From Bordetella parapertussis (GTDB taxonomy: Bacteria > Pseudomonadota > Gammaproteobacteria > Burkholderiales > Burkholderiaceae_B): 64,000 nucleotides of DNA. Below, piece by piece: positions 8,302 through 16,304 of this stretch. Position numbers and translations under genes: made by a program. The DNA is taken from positions 86,604 to 150,603 of the forward strand of contig CAMDFD010000008.1 in the NCBI GenBank assembly GCA_945897365.1. Reading direction: 5' to 3'. The notes below the pieces were generated by a model that was not told the origin of the DNA, ran no database searches, and saw only the letters and a program-made list of their open reading frames with translations. Each line of letters opens with the position of its first letter. Positions within the stretch are counted from its first letter, which is position 1.

Positions 8302-9312
8302 TTATTTTTTTAAGAGGTAGGAATACTTGGCCAGGCCATCATAGCCTTCGGTCGTAATTTTTTTGCTTTCAGTCGGACCTAACCAAAGCGTGCCGATTTG
8401 ACTTTTTTCAAGCTGGGCAAGGAACTCCGGATTTTTCATGACACGCTCGTACGCTTTCAAAATTGTGTCGTAGCGCTTGGGGTACTTGGTAGGAAAGTCG
8501 CTTTTGGATATCAGAGAAACCGTGTAGCTGGCAAAAATCGGCATCTCTTTGCCATAGCGGGCTTTGAGGGCCTCGTTGAGTAAGGGACCCTGCCACTCTT
8601 TGACAGGTCGGTCGTGGATGATGGCGAGTGAGCGAATACGATCACGGATCGATTCTGAGCCGGTTGCCGCCACGAAACTAAAGTCAGTGTGTCCGCCGAC
8701 GATCGAGGTGCGGACGGGGCCACCACCATCGTAGGTGACAAAGCGTACCTGATCCATCGGTAATCCCATGGTCTCCAGCATGGCGAGTTGCTGAAGGTAT
8801 GAGCCCGAGCCGCTCATCGTCGCAGAGCTGACGGCGCCTTTCTTACTCTCGATGGCAGCGAGGAGCTCATCAAAAGTTTTAAATGAACTATTGATTGGAA
8901 CAGCTGCGATCGCATAGTCGATCCATTGCGTATTAATCACATGAAAGTCTGTCCACTTGACTGGCGCGCGCCCAGACAGGATGGCTTGGGCAAGGAATGG
9001 CGTCGCTTGCATGACCATCAGCGTCGAACCATCGCTTGGCCCTTTTACGAAAATGGTTGCACCGACCGCGCCGGACGCACCGGGTCTGTTGGTGATGGTA
9101 ATCGGAACGTTATTCAGCTCGCGACTCAGTTGTGGCGCTAGCGCGCGCGCCATCCGGTCGGCGCTGCCGCCGGTGTTGAAGGGAACAATTAGTTCGATTT
9201 TGTCTTTGGCGGTAGGCCATTCCTGAGCGAGAGCTGGACCAACCGAAACAAGGCTTAAGCCTGCGATCGCAAGGGTGTTGAATATAAGTTTTGATGTCGT
9301 GATTTTTTTCAT
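8302..9312 (-). CDS. tctC: Periplasmic carboxylate-binding protein of the TctC/Bug family
   Basis: This 336-residue protein begins with a clear Sec signal peptide (basic start MKKITTSK, hydrophobic core, likely cleavage after PALAQ). The mature part shows Bug-family motifs: IELIVPFNTGGSADRMARALAP near residue 40 and ITNRPGASGAVG near residue 80. These loops bind carboxylates through water bridges. GAGGAG lies eight bases before the ATG. Bug receptors are very numerous in Bordetella-like bacteria, but here the receptor is encoded with its own TctAB permease and candidate catabolic enzymes, so a matched carboxylate ligand is likely. Confidence 0.95.
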   Translation of the reverse strand: MKKITTSKLIFNTLAIAGLSLVSVGPALAQEWPTAKDKIELIVPFNTGGSADRMARALAPQLSRELNNVPITITNRPGASGAVGATIFVKGPSDGSTLMVMQATPFLAQAILSGRAPVKWTDFHVINTQWIDYAIAAVPINSSFKTFDELLAAIESKKGAVSSATMSGSGSYLQQLAMLETMGLPMDQVRFVTYDGGGPVRTSIVGGHTDFSFVAATGSESIRDRIRSLAIIHDRPVKEWQGPLLNEALKARYGKEMPIFASYTVSLISKSDFPTKYPKRYDTILKAYERVMKNPEFLAQLEKSQIGTLWLGPTESKKITTEGYDGLAKYSYLLKK

Positions 9313-9357
9313 TTTAAGTCTCCTCTATTGCAGATTGTGAGTCTGTCGTTTTAAGTA

Positions 9358-10248
9358 TTAATAACCTACTCGACTTTTGTCATCCACGCTATAGCGTGCC
9401 TCCAACGCTTTGACTTCATCCATTCCCAACAAGTCGAAAAAATCAGTGAAGCTTGTTGCCTGACTCGCGAGGTCTTTAATCGATCCGCCGGCATGGAGCT
9501 CAAGCAGCACGCGCTGCATTACGGGGATGGCTGACAATAGGACAAAATTTGGATAAATAACGAGCTTGAATCCCAGGTTTTGAATTTCACTCGCGCTTAA
9601 GAAGGGGGTCTTGCCACTGGCGGCCATATTAAACAGAGCAGGTACAGACAAAGCCGCAGGTATCGCGTTGAGTTGTTCCATGGTACGAGGCGCTTCGACA
9701 AAAACCATATCTGCGCCTGCCTCTTCGTATATTTTTGCGCGTTCAAGGGCCCGCTCAAAACCCTCGACTGCGATGGCATCGGTACGGGCGATAATCATGA
9801 AGTCTGCATCGACGCGAGCGTCGCAAGCTGCCCGAATATTCGCAGCCATCTGGTTCGCGCTAATGAGCGTTTTCCCCTCAAGGTGTCCGCAGCGCTTGGG
9901 CCATTGCTGGTCTTCGATGTGCACGGCAGCGACTCCGGCTCTTTCGTAGCTTTGTATGGTGCGGCGCACATTGAGCGGTCCACCATAGCCGGTATCTGCA
10001 TCTGCGATCAGAGGCAGGCCTGAGGCTTCAGCAATGCGCTGTGCGTTGTCCACCATTTCAGACATCGTCAACAGGCCAACATCGGGCCAACCTAGCCTGG
10101 AAGCAGCCGTTCCAGCCCCAGTCATATATATCGCGTCAAAACCCGCCTTTGCTACCAGACGGGCACCGATCGCATCAACAACTCCTGGTGCTTTGAGCAG
10201 TGCTGGTTTTTTTAAAAGTTCCCGCAGTTTTTTGGTTGGGCGTTCCAT
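9358..10248 (-). CDS. Isocitrate lyase / PEP mutase superfamily enzyme, copy 1
   Basis: This 296-residue TIM-barrel enzyme belongs to the PEP mutase/isocitrate lyase superfamily. It shows the metal-binding strand PLIADADTGYGGPLN near residue 80, the catalytic loop PKRCGHLEGK near residue 116, and IIARTDA and FVEAPRT further on. Members with the KRCGH loop cleave C-C bonds of 2-methylisocitrate, 2,3-dimethylmalate or related malates, or decarboxylate oxaloacetate. Its place between tctC and a second copy, downstream of a TauD-type oxygenase, suggests cleavage of an imported substituted malate. The exact substrate cannot be read from sequence. It starts seven bases after the stop of copy 2, whose last codons carry its ribosome site. 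Confidence 0.9.
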   Translation of the reverse strand: MERPTKKLRELLKKPALLKAPGVVDAIGARLVAKAGFDAIYMTGAGTAASRLGWPDVGLLTMSEMVDNAQRIAEASGLPLIADADTGYGGPLNVRRTIQSYERAGVAAVHIEDQQWPKRCGHLEGKTLISANQMAANIRAACDARVDADFMIIARTDAIAVEGFERALERAKIYEEAGADMVFVEAPRTMEQLNAIPAALSVPALFNMAASGKTPFLSASEIQNLGFKLVIYPNFVLLSAIPVMQRVLLELHAGGSIKDLASQATSFTDFFDLLGMDEVKALEARYSVDDKSRVGY

Positions 10249-10255
10249 GTGTTGT

Positions 10256-11125
10256 TTATCCTTTATCTTCTAGAGCGTACTTTGAGCGAATCGCATCCCA
10301 TTCGTCCGCACCAAACCGGCGGAAATTTTGTTGAGGTGAGGTGTTGTTTAAATAATCTGGCGCAACATGATGTGTCTTGACTGAGCCGAGCGCCTGATCA
10401 AAAGCTTGTACTGCGGCGCGCAGCAACAGTCCTGGCAGGATCGCAATTTTGTAGCCCATCTCTTCAGCGTCATTGAGATGAACGACAGGTGTTTTTCCGC
10501 CTTGCACCACATTGAGCAGACAGGGCCCTTGTATTTTTTTTGGAATAGCCCTGACTTCTTCCATTGTTTGGGGGGCTTCAATAAAAATCATGTCGGCACC
10601 TGCCTCAAGCGCGGCATTGCCACGCCGGATGGCTTCATCAAATCCCAGCGAGGCGCGACTGTCAGTGCGGGCGATAATTAAAAAGTCTGGATTCGCTCTT
10701 GCCGCAACCGCGGCGCGGATCTTGCTGAGATACTTATCGAGTCCCTCGATTTCTTTGTTGTCGAGATGGCCACAGCGCTTGGGCGAGACCTGGTCCTCGA
10801 TATGAATGCCTGCCACATCTCGTGACTCGAACTCACGAACCGTGCGCGTCACATTGAGCTCGTTGCCATAGCCTGTGTCCGCATCAGAGATCAAAGGAAT
10901 GCTAATCGTGCGCGTAATGATCTCCGCGTTCGCCACCATTTCGCTCATGGTGACCAGGCCGTAGTCAGGGTAGCCGAGTGAGGCCGATGTGCCGGCCCCC
11001 GTCATATAGACGAGTGGAAAACCAGCTTGTTCGATGAGTTTTGCCGTGATGCCATCGTAGGCGCCAGGTGCGATCAGCATTCCCGGGGCGGATAGTTGTT
11101 TGCGTAATGCGGTGGCGCGCTTCAT
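10256..11125 (-). CDS. Isocitrate lyase / PEP mutase superfamily enzyme, copy 2
   Basis: This 289-residue protein is homologous to the next gene downstream. It has ISDADTGYGNELN near residue 80, the lyase loop SPKRCGHLDNKE near residue 115, IIARTDSRAS and MIFIEAPQTMEEV. I chose the ATG at 11125 (MKRATALRKQL) because AGGA lies seven bases upstream; a TTG seven codons earlier is less likely. The two copies differ throughout, so this is not a recent duplication. They may form a heteromer or act on two successive or stereoisomeric substrates. The best-known relatives are 2,3-dimethylmalate lyase, 2-methylisocitrate lyase and oxaloacetate decarboxylase. Confidence 0.9.
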   Translation of the reverse strand: MKRATALRKQLSAPGMLIAPGAYDGITAKLIEQAGFPLVYMTGAGTSASLGYPDYGLVTMSEMVANAEIITRTISIPLISDADTGYGNELNVTRTVREFESRDVAGIHIEDQVSPKRCGHLDNKEIEGLDKYLSKIRAAVAARANPDFLIIARTDSRASLGFDEAIRRGNAALEAGADMIFIEAPQTMEEVRAIPKKIQGPCLLNVVQGGKTPVVHLNDAEEMGYKIAILPGLLLRAAVQAFDQALGSVKTHHVAPDYLNNTSPQQNFRRFGADEWDAIRSKYALEDKG

Positions 11126-11150
11126 GATCGATCCTGATGTTTGCAATCGG

Positions 11151-12251
11151 TTAGTGTGGCTGTCGGTCGTAGTAGTGGTTGTTCATTTCGTGATATGAGG
11201 CCTGGCGTTTTTCGAAAGCCACGAACGCGTCGTTCATGCTGGGGCCTCTCAGTCCGCCTCGCACCGCATTCTTTAATGTGCTTTTATAAGGTTCTGTCCA
11301 CTCGTCCGGGAGGGGTTGACAGCCCGGGATGGCAAGCCATAGTCGGATCAGATGCCTTTTTTTATCTTCGTCTGCAAAGTCCTCAAAACTTGTTCTGGAA
11401 TGAATGACGTGGTAGTTGTTGACTAACTGCATGTCACCTTGCTCAAGCCGCATCGAGTAGCAAAAACGCGGATCCGGAAAGAGACTTTCCAATAATTCAA
11501 TAAGGGCAGACTGTTGGCTGGTCAGGCGTGGCGCCTGGGCAAAGTCTCGCTGCGCGGCGATAATATTTTTAAGATTGAACCGAAAGGCGAAATGACCACC
11601 CTTGAAGCCTGCTGGTGTGCAGGAGTGATAGGCACGGTCGGTTTGTCCCCCAGCGCCTTGCCAGCTGAAGTAAAGCGGTTCATGCATCACTGGGAGGAGA
11701 TCGGGTCGAACTCGCGCGACCTCGGCGTAAATCGCCTTAGAACTCGTGATCAGACTTTCACCGCCCTGTCGCGCAGTTCTTCGGCAGAGCAGTGACACAA
11801 CGTCACCAAAGTCGATATGAAAATCCAAACTAGCGTTTGTGTTGTATCCGCGGCCATTTTTGCCGTAATACTCCCCGCCCGCATCTCTGACATCCGTGAG
11901 GTAGTCACTATTCTTATTCTGAGGGCGAGCAACACCCATATGAAGGCCGATTCCCCAGTAAATAAGACGGGTGTCAGACTCCGTCCACTTTTCGACGGGG
12001 AGTCCCTTTAGCAGACAGAAGCTCCACGGACCTTGAGTTTTTTTGAGGGCGCGCTTGAGCACGGCGATGCTTGCATCGGGGAGGGGGAAATCCTCAGGCT
12101 GCATAGACAAAAAGTCTTTGTTAAGCGCCCGCGCTGCATCCAGTGCATAGTCAAATCCCCTGATTTCCTCTGGAGTGAGTCGTTCAATCCAAGAGTGGTC
12201 GCTAGCAACTTGCTCGCGTGTCCATCCAATTGGAAGGGGATTCTGTCGCAT
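11151..12251 (-). CDS. TauD/TfdA-family Fe(II)/2-oxoglutarate-dependent dioxygenase
   Basis: This 366-residue oxygenase has a double-stranded beta-helix fold. The facial triad is visible as FHIDFGD (His and Asp, near residue 143) and a distal His in NNYHVIHSR (near residue 289), followed by the 2-oxoglutarate-binding Arg in HLIRLWLAIPG. The family hydroxylates taurine, aryloxyacetates, gamma-butyrobetaine and many other small acids. It is the first structural gene of the accessory operon, so it probably acts first on, or next to, the imported carboxylate. The substrate is unknown. It ends 25 bases before the lyase family gene. Confidence 0.9.
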   Translation of the reverse strand: MRQNPLPIGWTREQVASDHSWIERLTPEEIRGFDYALDAARALNKDFLSMQPEDFPLPDASIAVLKRALKKTQGPWSFCLLKGLPVEKWTESDTRLIYWGIGLHMGVARPQNKNSDYLTDVRDAGGEYYGKNGRGYNTNASLDFHIDFGDVVSLLCRRTARQGGESLITSSKAIYAEVARVRPDLLPVMHEPLYFSWQGAGGQTDRAYHSCTPAGFKGGHFAFRFNLKNIIAAQRDFAQAPRLTSQQSALIELLESLFPDPRFCYSMRLEQGDMQLVNNYHVIHSRTSFEDFADEDKKRHLIRLWLAIPGCQPLPDEWTEPYKSTLKNAVRGGLRGPSMNDAFVAFEKRQASYHEMNNHYYDRQPH

Positions 12252-12402
12252 GACTGAAGCATCCTAAGGTTCTGACAAGGGTAAACAGACAGGCTTAAAA
12301 TATCAGTATAAACATAAATGTAAACTAAAGTGTCAGACAATTTGGGGTGCAGCAAAAATCCTGCTCAGCGGAACCCCGTTTCTTGAAAAAAGATAAATAA
12401 AG
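12252..12402 (-). promoter_or_regulatory. Control region of the accessory operon with a GntR-type palindrome
   Basis: This 151-base gap lies between the regulator gene and the dioxygenase gene. It holds a perfect palindrome TGTCAGACA at 12331-12339. On the minus strand this reads TTGTCTGACAC, close to the TNGTNNNACNA pattern of FadR-like GntR regulators. A related half-site, read on the minus strand as TTGTCAGAAC, lies at about 12269-12278, some 60 bases nearer the start codon. The stretch between them is AT-rich and contains TATACT on the minus strand, a possible -10 element. The regulator assignment is inference from proximity. Confidence 0.5.
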
Positions 12403-13089
12403 TTATTTTTTGTAAATGTTGGCGCGCGCCAAGGTGCGCTCCGAGGCCTGCCGCAAATGCGCCTTCATCGCCAACTCCGCGCGGTCAGAGTCGCCGCTCA
12501 GTATGGCTTCAATCACGTCTTCATGTTCAGCGCGAGAGGCATTGCGATAGTCTTCATCGACAGATGCTCTGATTTGAAAGCGAATAATAGGCAATTGAAG
12601 TCTCTTCATTAACAAGCTGAGCTGCTCGTTGTCGGCATGGTGCAAAATCAAATCGTGAATCGTTTGGTTTTCAAGGCTGAATGAGGTGTTCGGGTCCCCT
12701 TGAGTCTGTTTGATTTTTTGAATGGCACGAGCAAAACTCGACCGGGCTTGAGCGTCGACCATCTTTTCAGCAGCAAGTCGAGCTGCCAAGCCTTCTACAG
12801 ACTCTCTGATTTTGAACAGATCGAATAACTCTTTGAGTGAAAACATCCGAACAATGGCGCCCCGATTAGGAATCAGCTGTACAACGCCCTCCGTTCCCAA
12901 GCGACGAAGTGCCTCGCGTAGCGGTCCTCGAGTAACTTCAAAAGACTCCATGAGATCCGACTCAATCAGTCGTTGACCGGGCGCATAACGGCCGTCCTGA
13001 ATAGCAGTACGGATTTGTTCGAGTGTACGATCCGTTGTGTTGCCCGAACGAGTATTTGGAGGTGGCTGTTTGTGTTGTGAGGTCTTCAT
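12403..13089 (-). CDS. GntR-family transcriptional regulator with FCD (FadR-type) ligand domain
   Basis: This 228-residue regulator has an N-terminal winged helix (TLEQIRTAIQDGRYAPGQRLIESDL, then VTRGPLREALRRLGTEGVV) and a C-terminal all-helical FCD domain. The FCD metal/ligand residues are plausible in ENQTIHDLILHHADN and RAEHEDVIEAI. FCD regulators usually respond to small organic acids and control nearby catabolic genes. It lies upstream of the accessory operon in the same direction and divergent from livJ, so it could govern both. I chose the ATG at 13089 (MKTSQHK); an upstream start would add 18 residues and neither has a strong ribosome site. Confidence 0.88.
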   Translation of the reverse strand: MKTSQHKQPPPNTRSGNTTDRTLEQIRTAIQDGRYAPGQRLIESDLMESFEVTRGPLREALRRLGTEGVVQLIPNRGAIVRMFSLKELFDLFKIRESVEGLAARLAAEKMVDAQARSSFARAIQKIKQTQGDPNTSFSLENQTIHDLILHHADNEQLSLLMKRLQLPIIRFQIRASVDEDYRNASRAEHEDVIEAILSGDSDRAELAMKAHLRQASERTLARANIYKK

Positions 13090-13200
13090 TGCACCAGATG
13101 GATAATAGGCTGTGCGGCGGCATGAGAAAAGTAGTGGTAACACCTTCAGCTCCCTGAAGCTGGCAACTGATGGGTATTTCGTTTAGCATACTTGCCTTTA

Positions 13201-13222
13201 GAGTAACCCAAAGAGTAACCCA
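13201..13222 (+). repeat. Two direct repeats in the livJ promoter region
   Basis: GAGTAACCCA occurs at 13201-13210 and again at 13213-13222, one helical turn (12 bp) apart, in the 182-base divergent region between the GntR gene and livJ. Such phased repeats are often regulator sites. Just before them, CAGCT..AGCTG at 13148-13163 can form a short hairpin. Nothing else in the gap is recognised. Confidence 0.4.
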
Positions 13223-13271
13223 CACAATTTCTTTGCCCTGATTTGGGCGAGTGAACAAACAGGAGATTTTT

Positions 13272-14438
13272 ATGCGAATGATGAGGCAACTTTTCGCCAT
13301 GGCCGCACTCTTGCCAGGGCTGGTTTTTGCGCAGGCCCCGATCAAAGTCGGTATCGCGAATGACCTATCCGGCCCCTTCGCCGCACTCGGCGCGGAGGCG
13401 CGTGATGGTTTTAATCTCGCGATCAAAGAGTTGGGTGGCAAGCTCGGTGGGAAACCCGCAGAGTTTTTGCAGACGGATATGGGCGGCAATCCTGATCAAG
13501 CACGTCAACTGGTCAATCGTTACATTCAGCGTGACAAGATTGATTTCTTTACCGGTCCGATCGGATCGAATGTGGCTTTAGCAGTCGGCCCCACCTTGTT
13601 TGCCGCCAAGATCCCTTATCTTTCCAATAACCCCGGCCCCAGCCAGTTTGCGGGTGCGCAGTGTAATGATTATTGGTTCGGCGTGGCCTACCAGAACGAT
13701 GCTTTTCACGAGGCAGCAGGTAAGGTCGCCGCTGACCGTGGTTTTAAAAACATGGTGATCATGGCCCCGGATTATCCGGCTGGCAAGGACGCTCTAAATG
13801 GCTTTAAGCGTGGCTACAAGGCAGCGGTGAGTCAAGAGGTCTACACCAAGCTTGGACAGATCGATTATGCCGCTGAGTTGGCGCAGCTCCGCGACGCCAA
13901 GCCAGAGGCGGTCTATATCTTTTTGCCGGGCGGTATGGGTATTAACTTTATCAAGCAGTTTGTCTCCGCAGGTCTGAATAAGAGCATCAAGCTGGTTGGT
14001 CCTGGCTTTTCAGGCGATGAAGATGTGATCCGTGCCGTAGGCGAGCCCATGTTGGGCATGTTAAATACGGCCCAGTGGGCCCATGATCTGGACAATGTCC
14101 AAAACAAAAAATTTGTCGCAGCCTTCCGCAAGGAGTACAACAATCGCACACCTGCCGTCTATGCGGCCCAGGCTTACGACGTGATCATGGCGATCGATGC
14201 CGCTGTCAAAGCAACCAATGGCAACGTGGCGGATCGTCCGGCGGTGTTGGCTGCGCTTAAAAAGGCAGACTTCGCTTCAGTGCGCGGACCGTTCACGTAT
14301 GGCATCAACAACTTCCCCATCCAGCCTTATTACCTGCGTGTCATTGAAAAGAGCGCAGACGGTCAGGTCACCAATAAGTTGGTGGGCAAGGTGTTTGACT
14401 CCTATCAGGACGTCTACGTGGGTCAATGCAAGAAATAA
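13272..14438 (+). CDS. Branched-chain amino-acid type ABC transporter, periplasmic binding protein
   Basis: This 388-residue protein starts with a signal peptide (MRMMRQLFAMAALLPGLVFAQ, cleavage after VFA or FAQ). It continues as a type I periplasmic binding protein of the LivJ/HAAT group (IKVGIANDLSGPFAALG, DFFTGPIGSNVALAV, YAAQAYDVIMAIDAAVKA). An AGGAGA a few bases before the ATG fixes the start; an upstream in-frame start at 13251 lacks this. It is the first gene of a complete livJ-H-M-G-F operon. The ligand may be a branched-chain amino acid, or an aromatic or short-chain acid, which this family also binds. Confidence 0.93.
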   Translation: MRMMRQLFAMAALLPGLVFAQAPIKVGIANDLSGPFAALGAEARDGFNLAIKELGGKLGGKPAEFLQTDMGGNPDQARQLVNRYIQRDKIDFFTGPIGSNVALAVGPTLFAAKIPYLSNNPGPSQFAGAQCNDYWFGVAYQNDAFHEAAGKVAADRGFKNMVIMAPDYPAGKDALNGFKRGYKAAVSQEVYTKLGQIDYAAELAQLRDAKPEAVYIFLPGGMGINFIKQFVSAGLNKSIKLVGPGFSGDEDVIRAVGEPMLGMLNTAQWAHDLDNVQNKKFVAAFRKEYNNRTPAVYAAQAYDVIMAIDAAVKATNGNVADRPAVLAALKKADFASVRGPFTYGINNFPIQPYYLRVIEKSADGQVTNKLVGKVFDSYQDVYVGQCKK

Positions 14439-14439
14439 C

Positions 14440-15360
14440 ATGAGTTCGACGCTGATCGCCGAGCAGTTACTCAATGGACTGCAATTCGGCCTGATGTTGT
14501 TTTTGATTGCAGCGGGCCTGACGTTGGTGTTCGGGATCCTCGACATCCTGAACGTGGCGCATGGTTCGCTGTATATGGCGGGCGCTTATGTTGCTGCTCA
14601 AACCATGCAGGTCACGCAGTCGTTTGTCGCCGCGGTGGTGGTCGCAGCCGTGGTGACGGGGCTTGTGGGCTTGGTGCTTGAGCTTGTCTTGATCAGAAAA
14701 CTTGTCATTCGCGATCACCTGGCTCAAGTGCTCGGCACGTTCGCGGTGATTTTGATTGCCAATGACGTGATCAAAATGATCTGGGGACCTGCCCCGATGA
14801 TGATGAACATGCCACCTGCGCTATCGGGACCTGTTCAACTGACGTCAGAGCTGCTGTATCCGGCGTATCGGCTGTTGATTATTGCGGTGGGCTTGGCGGC
14901 CGCCTTGGGCCTTTATTTATTTGTGACGCGCACGAGAGCCGGCGTGCTAGTGCGCGCGGGTGCGTCCAACCGACAGATGGCCACCTTGATGGGTGTGCGC
15001 GTCCCGCTGTTGTTTCTTGGTGTTTTTGTGTTGGGTGCGATGCTGGCCGCGCTTGCCGGTGCTTTGCTGGGGCCGGTGACGGCGATTCAGACGGGGATGG
15101 GCGAGCAGATTCTGATTTTGGTGCTGGTGTGCATCGTGATTGGCGGGATTGGTTCCATGCGTGGCGCGTTTGTGGGTGCTTTGTTGGTGGGCTTTGTGGA
15201 TACGGCAGGGCGCGCCTTTTTACCCTCATTGTTAAAGACTTTTTTCTCGCCTGCCGTCGCCTCTAGCGTGGGTCCGACGTTGGCGGCATTATCTATTTAT
15301 ATCCTGATGGCGGTGGTGTTGGTGTTCCGACCTTCAGGATTGTTTCCGGCGCGCGGTTGA
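14440..15360 (+). CDS. livH: ABC transporter permease, LivH type
   Basis: LivH-like permease, 306 residues, with eight or so transmembrane segments. Family motifs include LVFGILDILNVAHGSLYMAGAY near residue 27 and an EAA-like loop near NRQMATLMGV. The ATG follows the binding-protein stop by one base. A longer in-frame opening reaches back into livJ but is only a shadow. It pairs with LivM to form the translocation channel in the inner membrane. Confidence 0.93.
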   Translation: MSSTLIAEQLLNGLQFGLMLFLIAAGLTLVFGILDILNVAHGSLYMAGAYVAAQTMQVTQSFVAAVVVAAVVTGLVGLVLELVLIRKLVIRDHLAQVLGTFAVILIANDVIKMIWGPAPMMMNMPPALSGPVQLTSELLYPAYRLLIIAVGLAAALGLYLFVTRTRAGVLVRAGASNRQMATLMGVRVPLLFLGVFVLGAMLAALAGALLGPVTAIQTGMGEQILILVLVCIVIGGIGSMRGAFVGALLVGFVDTAGRAFLPSLLKTFFSPAVASSVGPTLAALSIYILMAVVLVFRPSGLFPARG

Positions 15361-16304
15361 TGATGCGCAAGTTATTCACTGCGACCAATATGTCTGTGCT
15401 GGGCTTAGCCTTGCTATTGGTGTTTCCGCTTGTCGCGCCTGTGCTTAATCTTGATTTTTATGTTTCGTTTGTCCGACGTGTCTTGATTTTTGCTTTGGCC
15501 GCGACGAGTTTGAATTTTATTTTGGGTTACGGAGGTATGGTCGCGCTGGGCCATGCGGCTTTTTTTGGTGCGGGCGCCTATGTCGTCGCGATGCTCTCCG
15601 TCCAAGGTGTCTCGCAAGCCTTGATTGCGTGGCCAGTCGCGATGTTGGTCGCGGGTGCCTTAGCGCTTGTTATTGGCTTCATTTCCTTGCGCACGCGAGG
15701 CGTGTATTTCATCATGATCACGCTGGCCTTTGCCCAAATGGTGTTTTATCTGTTCATTTCGCTGCGGCAGTATGGAGGCGAGGATGGCATCAACGTTGCA
15801 GGCCCCAGCGTGTTGCCCGGCCTCAATCTTGCGAATGATCGAACATTTTATTATGTCGTGCTGGTGGTGGTACTGGCCTGCTTGTGGTGGCTCAATCGTC
15901 TCATCCAAGCCCGCTTTGGTCAGGCCCTGCAGGGCATTCGAGAAAACGAGTCTCGAATGGAGGCTTTGGGCTATCCGGTTTTTCGAATTAAGCTGCTGGC
16001 CTTCGTCATCGCAGGCGTGATGGCTGGGCTCGCAGGTGCGCTGTTAGCCAGTCACAATCAGTTCGTCTCTCCTAGCCTGATGCACTGGACGGCTTCGGCC
16101 AATCTCATCATTATGGTGATTGTCGGAGGCATTGGTTTGCGCTATGGCGGACTCGTGGGGGCCGCGGTGATGTTATGGCTTGAGGAAGTGCTGCGCTTGT
16201 ATACCGACTATTGGCACTTGCCTTTGGGTGTATTGTTGCTTGCGATCGTGCTGTTTGCGCCGAGAGGGTTGGCGGGGATGTTTAAATGGGGCGCTGCGCG
16301 ATGA
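15360..16304 (+). CDS. livM: ABC transporter permease, LivM type
   Basis: LivM-like permease of 314 residues. It shows the family segment LNFILGYGGMVALGHAAFFGAGAY near residue 45 and the loop RENESRMEALGY near residue 195. Its ATG overlaps the livH stop codon by one base (TGATG), and a second ATG follows immediately. The tandem arrangement and overlap indicate translational coupling with LivH, its heterodimer partner. Confidence 0.93.
   Translation: MMRKLFTATNMSVLGLALLLVFPLVAPVLNLDFYVSFVRRVLIFALAATSLNFILGYGGMVALGHAAFFGAGAYVVAMLSVQGVSQALIAWPVAMLVAGALALVIGFISLRTRGVYFIMITLAFAQMVFYLFISLRQYGGEDGINVAGPSVLPGLNLANDRTFYYVVLVVVLACLWWLNRLIQARFGQALQGIRENESRMEALGYPVFRIKLLAFVIAGVMAGLAGALLASHNQFVSPSLMHWTASANLIIMVIVGGIGLRYGGLVGAAVMLWLEEVLRLYTDYWHLPLGVLLLAIVLFAPRGLAGMFKWGAAR

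Noticed and set aside
12344..12382. GGGGT/ACCCC arms after the GntR gene, considered as a terminator
   Set aside because: The arms are far apart and the inner pairing is poor, so a clear intrinsic terminator cannot be claimed.
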